A stretch of 64,000 nt of DNA from Bifidobacterium olomucense (GTDB lineage Bacteria; Actinomycetota; Actinomycetes; Actinomycetales; Bifidobacteriaceae). Of this stretch, positions 8,726 through 17,675 are shown piece by piece. Position 1 is the stretch's first letter, and each line of letters begins with the position of its first letter. A program made the position numbers and the translations under genes. Under the pieces are notes generated by a model. It did no database searches, was not told the origin of the DNA, and saw only the letters and a program-made list of their open reading frames with translations. The stretch is from NCBI RefSeq assembly GCF_012932375.1, contig NZ_JAAIIG010000003.1, positions 248,001 through 312,000 of the forward strand, in the 5' to 3' direction.

Positions 8726-10360
8726 ATGGTGTCTGCACGCCGCCCACTCACTGTTCTTGTTGCAGTCCTTGCATCCTGCGCAACGCTGTTGTCGTTGACA
8801 GCATGTGTTTCCGGCTCCGACGCCGATGATATCAAAGGCAACTCATCCACGGTGACATCATCCTCTGCGGGCTCGGTGGCGCTGTTCACCCCGTCCGACG
8901 GCATCACGTTAAATCAACAGACCCCACTCAACAAATGGGCCAAACTGGTGCCCGATCTAACGAAGGCTTTGGTCGAAGCCGGAATGGAAAAAGGCAACAT
9001 CTCCCATAAAACCTCGGATTCGTTGGATAAGCAGAGTCGAGCCATTCAGGATTTTGTCGTCAGCCATCTTTCCGAGACCGGCAGTTCCAATGATTCCAAG
9101 ATCACCATCGCTCCGGAAAACATGACGTTGCTTGTAGCACCGGTGGTGAAATCGGACGCTTCAACCAGACAATACGGCGACTACGTCAGTCAGGAGCTGA
9201 ACACCAACGGCACTGGCGAAGAAGGAACCGATAACGACGACAACTCCGATAACGACGACAACGCGACTTCGCACGAATCAGGTGAGGTCAACGGCGGAGA
9301 AACCACACCAGACGATGAACAGTCCCAGGCAGCAGATCGTCTGGTTTCCTCTCTGAAGCTGGCGCAGGAATCCGGCATGCATGTGATCTTGCTAGGCAAC
9401 AGCATTACCGGATATGAGCCGGACGCATTCGTGAAATTCTCCGACGCGCAGACCATTGGCAAGATACAGGCCGAGAAGGTGAAGGCCAAGCTGGAACTCG
9501 ATAAAGCGAGCAAGGACAATCCGAAACAAATCGAGGTGCTGCTGCCCTATGAGGCCAAGGATGACAACGGGAAGGCCGTAGACACCACATTCGCGCAAGA
9601 AGCGTTCCAAGGTATCTGGAGCGTGCTTGGAGCCTATTATCAAAAAGGTGTCATAGAGAGTCCGTCTGGCGCGTTGGATGCCGATTCCGCACAGGACGAT
9701 TGGCAAAACGTCGCTTATGATGCCTCTCAGGACAATGCCGTTGCCGATACACTCAAAAAACGGCTGGCGGCCAAGTCGTCAGCCTCGTTGACGCGCATTG
9801 ACGCCATTATCGCCATGAACGACTCCGTGGCTTCTGATGTTGTTGCCACTCTCGACGATATGGGATACACCGGTTCCGCCGCAGACATCAACCCTCAGAT
9901 CACCATTTCCGGCATTGTGGGCAATATCACCGGCAAAAAGGATTTGTCTCGTCAGGCAGTACCTGATCCAATCAAATCCCCGGAGAAGGATAAGGCCGGC
10001 ACGGAAACCGATGGTTCCGACACCGACGAAAGCACGGCCAGCAAGAATCGTGATTCTCGATGGCCGCTGGTGACAGGATACGGCGCTTACGTATCGGTCA
10101 TCCCTTCCATCGTCAACGGCAAGCAATGGATGACCGGGCTGGAGGATCGTCAGGCGTTGGCGTCTGATATCGCCCAGGCATGCACGTTGCTGAACACAGG
10201 AAGCACGCTCAAATCCATGTCCGTCGTACACAACACTACGGTTGCAGGGGTCAAGAAAATACCGACAATCAGTGAGCCGACCATCGCCGTCAGCGCCAGC
10301 AACCTCAAAGCCGAGCTCATTGACCCCGGTTATATCTCTCTGGCCGACGCCGGATTGTGA
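8726..10360 (+). CDS. Lipoprotein with periplasmic sugar-binding-type domain
   Basis: From the ATG at 8726 the 544-residue protein has a lipoprotein signal with the lipobox LTAC, so it should be membrane-anchored outside the cell. The C-terminal half resembles type-1 periplasmic binding proteins of the Peripla_BP_4/XylF kind: IDAIIAMNDSVASDVVATLDDMGY, then ITISGIVGN. An Asp/Asn/Ser/Glu-rich insert of about 35 residues (TDNDDNSDNDDNATS and following) interrupts the N-terminal half, and a second acidic stretch follows the ISG strand. AAGGAGG is 12 nt before this ATG. No permease or ATPase gene is adjacent, so transport is not implied; sensing or ligand sequestration is possible. Confidence 0.75.
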   Translation: MVSARRPLTVLVAVLASCATLLSLTACVSGSDADDIKGNSSTVTSSSAGSVALFTPSDGITLNQQTPLNKWAKLVPDLTKALVEAGMEKGNISHKTSDSLDKQSRAIQDFVVSHLSETGSSNDSKITIAPENMTLLVAPVVKSDASTRQYGDYVSQELNTNGTGEEGTDNDDNSDNDDNATSHESGEVNGGETTPDDEQSQAADRLVSSLKLAQESGMHVILLGNSITGYEPDAFVKFSDAQTIGKIQAEKVKAKLELDKASKDNPKQIEVLLPYEAKDDNGKAVDTTFAQEAFQGIWSVLGAYYQKGVIESPSGALDADSAQDDWQNVAYDASQDNAVADTLKKRLAAKSSASLTRIDAIIAMNDSVASDVVATLDDMGYTGSAADINPQITISGIVGNITGKKDLSRQAVPDPIKSPEKDKAGTETDGSDTDESTASKNRDSRWPLVTGYGAYVSVIPSIVNGKQWMTGLEDRQALASDIAQACTLLNTGSTLKSMSVVHNTTVAGVKKIPTISEPTIAVSASNLKAELIDPGYISLADAGL

Positions 10361-10442
10361 TTCGTTTGTCCTGGATCTTTTGCCGTTGGCACTTAGACCG
10401 TTCTCTGACCAGTCGTCTTCGAGATATCCACCGTTTCGCTAG

Positions 10443-11144
10443 TCAGAAAGAAGGGAAGCCGAAAAGCGGCTTTACGACAATACGACGTCTCGACGCGTAC
10501 GATTCAGGATCCAGATAATCGTCGGCTCCGCGTTTCAACCCCCAATGCAGACACTGGTCGTCACAATGATCTGAATTGCCAGCGACCACGCCTATGGCCT
10601 GCCCACGTGTGACCGATTGTCCTACCGATAGTTCAGTTTCCGCAGGCTCAAACGTTGAGGTAACTCCGCCCCTATGTCGTATGCTCAACACCGTTTTACC
10701 GGCAACGCTTCCGACGAAACTCACGACACCCGCTTTCGGAGCGACAATCGAAGCCCCGGACCCGGCAGCAAGGTCTATGCCACGATGCCCGGCCGACCAT
10801 GGATTTAGCGGACGTTCGAACTTCCTCACCATCTGCGGAGGAATGACGGGCCAGATATATGCCGCCTCACATGATCCGGCTATCTGATGTTCGAGGGCAA
10901 CCGCACCGGTAAAATCTGCGATGGAATAATCTGCCGTTCCACTCACCAGCATTCCATCGCTACCCTCATAATGCGAATCGACGATCCACCCTAATCCCAG
11001 AGCCAGAAGCAACCCCATGGCTGTTACTGCGGAGATGACCGCATCCATGCGACGTTTATGCTGTTGTTCCGCTTGTCTGCGTATATAATCTCGCCACTTT
11101 GCAACTCGTTGCGCCTCATCGCGACGCCAATCAAACCACGACAT
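10443..11144 (-). CDS. M23-family (LytM-type) peptidase, active site incomplete
   Basis: The 233-residue protein starts at ATG 11144, with GGAGGG 6 nt upstream. A basic cytoplasmic N-terminus (about 40 residues) precedes one membrane segment (VISAVTAMGLLLALGLGWIV), which places the C-terminal LytM domain outside. The domain keeps the HxxxD metal motif (HRGIDLAA) and the core GVVSFVGSVAGKTVLSIRH. The usual HxH motif reads CLHWGL, so the first His is replaced by Cys. In family members the second His binds the metal and the first is catalytic. It may therefore be a non-catalytic activator of another cell-wall hydrolase, as known for some LytM proteins. Confidence 0.82.
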   Translation of the reverse strand: MSWFDWRRDEAQRVAKWRDYIRRQAEQQHKRRMDAVISAVTAMGLLLALGLGWIVDSHYEGSDGMLVSGTADYSIADFTGAVALEHQIAGSCEAAYIWPVIPPQMVRKFERPLNPWSAGHRGIDLAAGSGASIVAPKAGVVSFVGSVAGKTVLSIRHRGGVTSTFEPAETELSVGQSVTRGQAIGVVAGNSDHCDDQCLHWGLKRGADDYLDPESYASRRRIVVKPLFGFPSF

Positions 11145-11245
11145 GTCTTTCCCTCCTACCTTGACATATCCGTGCATTCACCGGCTCTTGCACCGGTTAT
11201 TCCAGATTGGCTGACGACAAGCACGGCTGTCTACTCACATCGACC

Positions 11246-11276
11246 TATGTGGTTCCAGCTTCCGAAGTTATCCACA
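11246..11276 (+). repeat. Dispersed 31-bp repeat with DnaA-box sequence, copy 1
   Basis: Begins TATGTGGTTCCAGCTT and ends TTATCCACA, which is the consensus DnaA box. It matches 20413-20443 with 3 mismatches, all in the middle segment. No coding role is evident. Confidence 0.6.
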
Positions 11277-11520
11277 TTGCATGTCTCGACGATGCCTGAA
11301 CGTTTCCTTTGGCCGATACGCATATTGCAAAACCGTCGCAGTGGTTCAGCGCGTAATACAAGACAGAAATCCTTGCTAGACCGTGAAAGCATCCTCTAGG
11401 ACGAGGCAATTCGGCGGTCAGAGAGCTCCGTAAGAGGAGATTTGAGGAGGTATGCGAATTTATTGACTGCTATTGACTACCGAACCTGTTTTGGTCGGAT
11501 GAGAGAATCCCGAAAACGAC

Positions 11521-11547
11521 GAAACCCCTTGATTTTCAAGGGGTTTC
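11521..11547 (-). terminator. Terminator of the tRNA-Asn pair
   Basis: GAAACCCCTT (11521-11530) pairs perfectly with AAGGGGTTTC (11538-11547), loop of 7. On the minus strand it lies just past the second tRNA and is followed by a T-containing tail. Confidence 0.85.
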
Positions 11548-11553
11548 AGCTGG

Positions 11554-11626
<73 letters not shown>

Positions 11627-11665
11627 ATATTCAATTTTCCCTGACCGATTACCTGATCAGGAGAG

Positions 11666-11738
<73 letters not shown>

Positions 11739-11913
11739 ATATTTCCTCATGCACAAGATTCCTCTCGCGCACAAGTCATATATATTACATATCTCGCAGG
11801 AAAAAGCAAATTACGTGCGTTCAGGGCATGTCGCGCGAAATTACGCGTCCATAGCACGCTTATGACCAGTACCGCTGCAATCCCGCAGCAAAGAACTTCC
11901 CTGCATACTCACC

Positions 11914-12957
11914 TTACATACTCACCTTGGTCAGAGGCATAGCCGAATCGATGGCGAAATCAGGAGCGCTGGGAGCCACGCCGGCCTCCACAAGGTTCAC
12001 GCCGAGCATGGCCACCATGGCACCATTGTCCGTGCAGAGTTTGATCTGTGGAATGCGTACTTCCACGCCGTGCTTCTCACCGTATTCCAAGAGCTTGGCT
12101 CTGAGTTGCGAATTGGCAGAGAAGCCACCACCCACGATAAGCGTGTTGGAATCGTACTGTTCGCAGCCGCGCATGGCCTTACGAGCGAGCACAGTTGCCA
12201 CGGAGTCAGCCAAGGAGGCACATACATCGTCTACAGGGATTTCGCGGCCATCAGCCTGTTCGCTTTCCACCCAGCGCGCCACGGCGGTCTTGACGCCGGA
12301 GAAGCTGAAGTCGTAGGGGTGGGCGGCACCGGCCTTACCCTGAGTCAGACCTTGGGGCACGCGGATGGCATGCGGATCACCGTGTTGCGCATGGCGGTCA
12401 ATATGAGGGCCACCCGGATAGGGAAAGCCGAGCAAACGTGCGACCTTATCGAAGCACTCCCCCGCTGCATCATCCAATGTGGTACCCACTACGTCAATCT
12501 TGCGGGGCATATCTTCCACATGCAACAGTGACGTATGGCCGCCGGAAACGATCAGAGCCAGTGTGTCCGGCGGGAAAGCGCCGAACTGCAATTGCGTAAC
12601 CGCGATATGCCCGATTACATGGTTGATACCATACAGAGGCTTGCCGGACGCCCATGCGAGGGCCTTGGCACCGGAGACACCCACAGCGAGGCAGCCGGCG
12701 AGTCCGGGGCCGGCGGAGACGGCGACGGCATCCACGTCGGCAAGAGTCATATTCGCGTCGGCGAGCGCTTTGGAGACGCATGGCACGAATGCCTCGGCAT
12801 GGGCGCGAGACGCGATTTCGGGGATCACGCCGCCGTATCGCGCGTGTTCCTCCATGGAGGAGGCTACGACGTTGGAGAGTAGCGTACGTCCCTGCACGAT
12901 TGCCGCCGCGGTTTCATCACAGGTGGATTCGATTCCCAGTACGATTGGTTCGCTCAT
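11914..12957 (-). CDS. tsaD: tRNA N6-adenosine threonylcarbamoyltransferase
   Basis: Catalytic subunit that transfers threonylcarbamoyl from TC-AMP to A37 of ANN-reading tRNAs, in complex with TsaB and TsaE. The 347-residue protein begins MSEPIVLGIESTCDETAAAI. It has the iron-binding His pair in INHVIGHIAV (His113 and His117) and the nucleotide-binding SGGHTSL, with DDAAGECFDKVARLLG and TLIVGGGFSAN further on. Length and motifs are complete. Its ATG overlaps the rimI stop as ATGA, which indicates translational coupling. It is the last gene of the tsaE-tsaB-rimI-tsaD run and lies next to the tRNA-Asn genes, which are substrates of the modification. Confidence 0.97.
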   Translation of the reverse strand: MSEPIVLGIESTCDETAAAIVQGRTLLSNVVASSMEEHARYGGVIPEIASRAHAEAFVPCVSKALADANMTLADVDAVAVSAGPGLAGCLAVGVSGAKALAWASGKPLYGINHVIGHIAVTQLQFGAFPPDTLALIVSGGHTSLLHVEDMPRKIDVVGTTLDDAAGECFDKVARLLGFPYPGGPHIDRHAQHGDPHAIRVPQGLTQGKAGAAHPYDFSFSGVKTAVARWVESEQADGREIPVDDVCASLADSVATVLARKAMRGCEQYDSNTLIVGGGFSANSQLRAKLLEYGEKHGVEVRIPQIKLCTDNGAMVAMLGVNLVEAGVAPSAPDFAIDSAMPLTKVSM

Positions 12958-13574
12958 GATTCCTTACCGTTCTGTTCTGTATGTTCGGCTGTATGTTCGG
13001 TATTGTGCTCGGCCGCGCTGTCGTTGTCCGGCTTGGTCTTGTCCGCAACATCATCCATGCCGTTGTCTGAACGTTGAAAGCCGATGATGCGCGGTTCGAG
13101 GTCCAATGCCATAACGTAGGCATCGATACCTTCAGGTTGGTAATAGCGTTTGCGCATACCGATCCGTTCGAATCCAAGCCCTCGATACAAAGCGATGGCC
13201 GGTTCGTTGATTACGCTGACTTCCAGTAGCATGCGTCGTGCGCCTTGGGCCTTGGCCCGTTCGATGAGGGTTTCCATCAATGCCCGAGCAATCCCTTGGC
13301 GTTGATGGGCGTGACCGACTCCTACATCCATGATTTCGGCATCTTCGCCGTCGTACCAGTAACCGGCGAACCCACGTACAGAACCGATGCCAGCGTCAAC
13401 GGCATCATCAATGTCATCACCGATAACGTCGAACACGTACGTTCTGCCCGGCCCAGTAAGTTCCTCACGTACAGACGTCTCGCTCCACGCATGGTTGCCG
13501 AAAAGTTCGACCTCCAGCGCGCGCATGGCGGCAACGGCTCCCTCGTGGTCGAATTTGCTCACATCGACGATCAT
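12954..13574 (-). CDS. rimI: RimI-like ribosomal protein alanine N-acetyltransferase
   Basis: GNAT-fold acetyltransferase expected to modify the N-terminus of ribosomal protein S18. The acetyl-CoA motif A is HAHQRQGIARALMETLI (Q/RxxGxA type), preceded by AEIMDVGV and followed by LEVSVINEPAIALYRGLGFERIGMRKRYY. The catalytic domain ends near residue 160. A further 45 residues (SDNGMDDVADK, then repeated HNTEHTAEHTEQ) form a hydrophilic tail not seen in E. coli RimI. The start shares one base with the tsaB stop and the stop overlaps the tsaD start, so it is embedded in the t6A cluster, its usual actinobacterial place. Confidence 0.93.
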   Translation of the reverse strand: MIVDVSKFDHEGAVAAMRALEVELFGNHAWSETSVREELTGPGRTYVFDVIGDDIDDAVDAGIGSVRGFAGYWYDGEDAEIMDVGVGHAHQRQGIARALMETLIERAKAQGARRMLLEVSVINEPAIALYRGLGFERIGMRKRYYQPEGIDAYVMALDLEPRIIGFQRSDNGMDDVADKTKPDNDSAAEHNTEHTAEHTEQNGKES

Positions 13575-14386
13575 CAGGCGTTACGCTCCGCGCCATCATG
13601 ACCAAGCACATGCTTAAGCGGGGCCGGCACTTCGGCGTCTGGACGGCGCAGATACAGCGGTTCGACCAGAGTGTCCGGCGATTTCTTGTCATTGAGTTCC
13701 GCTTCGGCGGCGAAAATGCCGAGTCCCTGCTTCCCTTGGTCGAGCACGGAATCGTCGATGATGTCACCGACCGATTCGATGCCGCCTAGCTCGGCCGCGT
13801 ATTTTTTGGCACCGTGACCGATTACGTCGACCATTACGTCGCCTTCGACGGTCGCACGATATGCGCGTACTGCCTGATTGACTCGTTCGACGATGGAGGA
13901 CGGGTAGTCGATGTCCATGCCGATCAGCGGCTTGGCGACGTCCGTCTCGCCTGTCCCCTTGCCTCCGACTGGGTCCGGGCAAAGTTCGAAGTACAACTGC
14001 TTGCGTCGAGCGTCATTGACGGCGAGCGTGAGCACATGGAAGGTTTGGGGGCTCCCGAGCGTGCCCGACTTGCCGCGGCGGATAAGGTTCCACTGTGCCT
14101 GCGGTTCAAGCACGTTCTGGCCAAGCAGTTTCGCGCCGGTGGCGAACGCCAACGCCTTGGCTGCCACGATGCCGGCACGCAAGCCGGTGAATGGCGCAGG
14201 GCCGACACCTACCACGATCTCATCCAAGTCGGAGGGTTTGAGACCGGCATCGGTTATAGCACGGGCGATGTTGCCTTGCAGCTTTTCCACATGGGTACGC
14301 GAATCGGTTTCCACAATGGGTTCATGTCCGGTCACGCCGACCGTGGAACCGAATGAGGTGTCAATCACCAGCGTATGCGTCACCAT
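13574..14386 (-). CDS. tsaB: t6A biosynthesis scaffold protein
   Basis: ASKHA-fold partner of TsaD. From the ATG at 14386 (GGAGG 6 nt upstream) it is 270 residues and starts MVTHTLVIDTSFGSTVGV. It shows the family motif VVGVGPAPFTGLRAGIVAAKALAFATGAKLLG (TGxR loop) around residues 65-100. The C-terminal half is divergent, as normal for TsaB, and ends in an Ala/Glu-rich segment with PLYLRRPDAE. An in-frame ATG at 14413 is less likely because the strong ribosome site precedes 14386. It lies 72 nt downstream of tsaE. Confidence 0.94.
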   Translation of the reverse strand: MVTHTLVIDTSFGSTVGVTGHEPIVETDSRTHVEKLQGNIARAITDAGLKPSDLDEIVVGVGPAPFTGLRAGIVAAKALAFATGAKLLGQNVLEPQAQWNLIRRGKSGTLGSPQTFHVLTLAVNDARRKQLYFELCPDPVGGKGTGETDVAKPLIGMDIDYPSSIVERVNQAVRAYRATVEGDVMVDVIGHGAKKYAAELGGIESVGDIIDDSVLDQGKQGLGIFAAEAELNDKKSPDTLVEPLYLRRPDAEVPAPLKHVLGHDGAERNA

Positions 14387-14458
14387 GCAATCCTCCTGCG
14401 TCACATCGGCCACCGGCCGCGAAAAACCCTTACGAGTCTACAACCAACTCTCTAGGAA

Positions 14459-15022
14459 TCAGAGTGCGAACGAATCCCAGCGCGGCCCCACCGGCACGAA
14501 TGTCACGGTACGTTCACCGTCACCGGTGAGTTCGCCGCTCGCATCCATAATTCGAGCGTCCTTCAGCGGGCGGTCGATGTGAATCTCCAATCGTTCTGGT
14601 GCCAACGCGGTAGCCATCTGCTCGCCCCATTCCATGAGTACCACGGTGTGTTCGCCGGGATCTTCTAGTTCCTCGTCCAGTCCTAGCGACTCCAGCTCGT
14701 CCAGCAGCCGGCCGACTGCGTCCTGTCCAGGCGCATAGGACACGCCACCGAGACGGTAGACATCCACGTGCACCAAATGCACGAGGGTGCCGTCTGCGAA
14801 TCGTCCATCAAGTTCACGAGCAATGGTGAAGGTGGGCGACACGATAGGTTCAGTAATATCAAGCCCTGCACCAAATCCCTGCGCGAATGTGGTCTTGCCC
14901 GCACCGAGCGGCCCGGAGAGCAGCAGCACGTCGCCTCCTCGAACCAGCTGCGCCACCTGACGGCCCAACTCCCGCATGCGCTCTCCAGTCGGCACGGATA
15001 CCGTGATGTCATTTGCGCCCAT
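14459..15022 (-). CDS. tsaE: t6A biosynthesis ATPase
   Basis: P-loop ATPase that drives turnover of the TsaBD complex. Walker A is SGPLGAGKTTFAQG (residues 36-49), followed by ITEPIVSPTFTIARE, the conserved SPTF switch. VHLVHVDVYRL (the family's HxDxYR motif) and VVLMEWGEQM (the WxE motif) come next. The 187-residue product from ATG 15022 fits the family. An upstream Arg-rich extension to 15067 is possible but resembles junction sequence. It begins the tsaE-tsaB-rimI-tsaD run, 71 nt after holA. Confidence 0.94.
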   Translation of the reverse strand: MGANDITVSVPTGERMRELGRQVAQLVRGGDVLLLSGPLGAGKTTFAQGFGAGLDITEPIVSPTFTIARELDGRFADGTLVHLVHVDVYRLGGVSYAPGQDAVGRLLDELESLGLDEELEDPGEHTVVLMEWGEQMATALAPERLEIHIDRPLKDARIMDASGELTGDGERTVTFVPVGPRWDSFAL

Positions 15023-15093
15023 TGTCTCGTTTCTCTTTCCCGTTCTTTTTCGTCTTCTTCGTGTCAAAGATTGCGACGTCTTTCACGTCACCA

Positions 15094-16065
15094 CTAACGA
15101 CCTTTCCGACCGATGTCTTCAATGCACCGTTCCAACGCATACATCGGGTCTCCGCCGTTCGATTTGCTTTGCTCATCCGCCCATGCCAGCATCCGTATGC
15201 AATGCGCGAGTCCCGCAGAAGTCCATCCACCGAGTTGACGCATCGCATTTTTCAGCACCCATGGATTTGTCTTCGCCTCAGCCTGCGAGATGGTTCCTGA
15301 CCTCACTGCGGATGCCTTGGCTATCGTTCTGAGTTTCATGGCAAGCGCGCCAATCAGCGCTATTGGATCAGTGCCTTGTTCCACGGCGGCGCGCATCATC
15401 ACGATGGCTTCGTCGGTGTGTCCTTCTACGGCTTTGTCCGCCACGGCAAAACCGGTGACCTGCGGATTGGCTGTCAGATACTGATTTACCCGTTCCAAAC
15501 CGATCGGATTGTCGTCGAAGTCAAAGCACAGCTGCTCGCACATTGCTGCCAGCTCTCCGGTTTTGCCTCCGAGTACGGAAACGAGCTGCTGCGCCGCCAT
15601 CGGTTCAATGCGACGTCCGCGTTGTTCGAACTGCGCGATGGCAAAGTTGAGCTGCGCATCCGGTTTCTTCAGATCGGGAACGTCTTCCTTGCGAGCGCCG
15701 GCCTTGACCAACTGGTCAAGTATGCGCTTGCCTTTTGCGCCACCCTCGTGTTGACAGATCACCACACTGGAGTCGGATGGATCTTTGACGGCTTCCTTCG
15801 TGTAGGCCACGACTGCTTCGGCAAGCTTGTCGTCCGCATTCTGCAGGTTGACCAGTTTGACTACAGCCACATCCGATAGCAGGGATGGGCTTACGGCTTC
15901 GTCGAAGGCGTACTGATCGGCACCGGTGGCGTCCAGTTCGATGAGTTCGGCGTCCGGCCTGGCTTTGAGCGCTTTGGCGCACAACTCCTTGACACGTTCA
16001 TTGTTGAGGTATGAGTCTCCTCCGGGCACCACCGTTACCGGTACGTTCGCTGCTGATCTGGCCAT
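15094..16065 (-). CDS. holA: DNA polymerase III delta subunit
   Basis: Clamp-loader wrench subunit. The 323-residue protein from ATG 16065 (GGGGAGA upstream) has the family layout: VTVVPGGDSYLNNERVKEL at the N-terminus (residues about 8-26), DVAVVKLVNLQNADDKLAEAVVAY, SSVVICQHEGGAKGKRILDQL, GRRIEPMAAQQLVSVLGGKTGELAAMCEQLCF and a C-terminal helical collar with IALIGALAMKLRTIAKA and GLAHCIRMLAWADEQSKSNG. An in-frame GTG at 16083 would place the ribosome site inside the gene, so I reject it. Genes holA and comEC/comEA are commonly close neighbours in bacteria, as here. Confidence 0.93.
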   Translation of the reverse strand: MARSAANVPVTVVPGGDSYLNNERVKELCAKALKARPDAELIELDATGADQYAFDEAVSPSLLSDVAVVKLVNLQNADDKLAEAVVAYTKEAVKDPSDSSVVICQHEGGAKGKRILDQLVKAGARKEDVPDLKKPDAQLNFAIAQFEQRGRRIEPMAAQQLVSVLGGKTGELAAMCEQLCFDFDDNPIGLERVNQYLTANPQVTGFAVADKAVEGHTDEAIVMMRAAVEQGTDPIALIGALAMKLRTIAKASAVRSGTISQAEAKTNPWVLKNAMRQLGGWTSAGLAHCIRMLAWADEQSKSNGGDPMYALERCIEDIGRKGR

Positions 16066-16175
16066 GCGTCCATCTCCCCACACAGCTTGGACAAGCTACG
16101 TCTGCATATCGTATTGCAGGTGGATGATGACCAAACTGCGAGCAGGAACGTCAGCGTCTCATAAACAGCTCCAGG

Positions 16176-17534
16176 TCAGTCATAGGCTTCATCCAGTAGA
16201 GTGTCGATTTCGGGGAAATGCTGGGGACTGGGCCGCCAGACGGGGTGACCGGCGGCGACCACCCAAACCGGATGATTCAGTGTGTGCAGGTTCCTGTATG
16301 GATCGTCATTGAGCACCACAAAATCAGCGAATTTGCCGACCTCCAACGAACCGGTTATGCCGTCAACGCCAAGCACGCGCGCATTCACTTGCGTGACGGC
16401 GTGTATCGCCTCCTGAGGCGTGAATCCAGCGAATCGCACCAACAGTTCCAACTCACGCCATGTGGCGTATTGCGGCACGAAGGTCATGCCTGTGTCTGTT
16501 CCGACGCCGATGACCAGACCGGCCTCATGAGCTTGTTTGGCACCGGCCACCATGCCTGCCACCACGTGCTTTGAGTTTTCCAGTTGGATATCCGTAATAC
16601 CGGTTATGTCTTGTCCGATCATTGTAAGCGGCAATCCGGCGGATAATGTCGGCACCAGTGCGGAATAGCCACGTAGCGAATTCGGATTATGGCGGAACAA
16701 CGCAATCAGCTCATCGTCCAGTGTGCTGCCATGTTCGATGGTGTCTACGCCGGCGGTCAGCGCACGTCGTACGCCTTCCGGACTTTGCGCGTGCGCGGCT
16801 ACGATGATGCCGTGTGCGTGTGCTTCATCGCAAATGGCGCGCATCTGTTCCACGCTCATTTGCGGACTGCCGGCTTCGCCTGTTTTCTGTGCATCGGTTA
16901 CGCCGCCGGTTGCCGCGATCTTGATCACGTTCACGCCGTGGGCGATGTTGGCCGCCGCTGTTGCACGCGCCTCCTGCGGCGTGGCGCTGGTCAGAGCTAT
17001 CAACGGTGCGCCATGGCCTTCCGGGATCGCCAGCAACGGCCCGGAAGACAGAATACGAGGTCCTGGCATCTCCCCAGCATTGACACGATCCCTCAGAGCC
17101 GTCACCTCATAACCCACGTCGCCGAGCGTACGAATCGTGGTGACTCCGGATTCCAGTAACGTCATGGCATTGGTTTTGACCAACGTATCCAGATAAGGCT
17201 TGCCGAGCGGCGAATGCACGAACTTGGAAACCATGCGTTGTCCTTGAGGCGTGGCGAGACGCGGATTCAGTGGTTTACCTTGCGCAAACAGGTGCGTATG
17301 AAGATTGATCAGGCCCGGCATTACGGTTTTTCCCGTGCCGTCGAGATAGTGGTATTCCTCGGGAATGCTGGTTTCGATGCTGGGCGCGATTTGTTCGATG
17401 CGTCCGTTCGCCCCCACCAGAATGGTCATGTTGTTGCGCACGCTACCGGCCGCGTCTGCCATGACGACATGCACATGCGACAGGGCGAACGGTTCGACGA
17501 TCGGATTGTACTGATATTTGCGCGAGAACTTCAT
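16176..17534 (-). CDS. Metal-dependent amidohydrolase (imidazolonepropionase/prolidase-like)
   Basis: Cytoplasmic TIM-barrel hydrolase of 452 residues from ATG 17534 (AAAGGAG 6 nt upstream). The metal motif is MPGLINLHTHLF (His79, His81). It is followed by the carbamylated-Lys region VIKIAATGGV, His ligands in AHAHGIIVAAHAQS and DTIEHGS, and the final Asp in GVGTDTGM. The end GSLEVGKFADFVVLNDDPYRNL is the usual beta-sandwich closing strand. These features fit the Sgx9260-type imidazolonepropionase-related group, many of which cleave Xaa-Pro or Xaa-Arg dipeptides; the substrate cannot be told from sequence. It stands alone between comEC and holA with over 100 nt on each side. Confidence 0.85.
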   Translation of the reverse strand: MKFSRKYQYNPIVEPFALSHVHVVMADAAGSVRNNMTILVGANGRIEQIAPSIETSIPEEYHYLDGTGKTVMPGLINLHTHLFAQGKPLNPRLATPQGQRMVSKFVHSPLGKPYLDTLVKTNAMTLLESGVTTIRTLGDVGYEVTALRDRVNAGEMPGPRILSSGPLLAIPEGHGAPLIALTSATPQEARATAAANIAHGVNVIKIAATGGVTDAQKTGEAGSPQMSVEQMRAICDEAHAHGIIVAAHAQSPEGVRRALTAGVDTIEHGSTLDDELIALFRHNPNSLRGYSALVPTLSAGLPLTMIGQDITGITDIQLENSKHVVAGMVAGAKQAHEAGLVIGVGTDTGMTFVPQYATWRELELLVRFAGFTPQEAIHAVTQVNARVLGVDGITGSLEVGKFADFVVLNDDPYRNLHTLNHPVWVVAAGHPVWRPSPQHFPEIDTLLDEAYD

Positions 17535-17675
17535 GACCTGCTCCTTTGACTGGCCGACTGTCACGCTCCACTGTAGCGTCCGACGTGAAAGACTCGCGGC
17601 CGTCGCGACTCACTCCCGTAAGTTCTGCACGATGCCTTCAAGGGCAAGAGCGGCACAAACGCAAGAGGCATCGAG

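Larger units (their letters stand above)
11145..11553. other. 409-bp stretch without a gene
   Basis: No open frame here has a ribosome site or family resemblance. It contains the 31-bp dispersed repeat (11246-11276), the tRNA terminator (11521-11547) and probably the promoter of the minus-strand M23 gene near 11160-11250. Confidence 0.5.
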
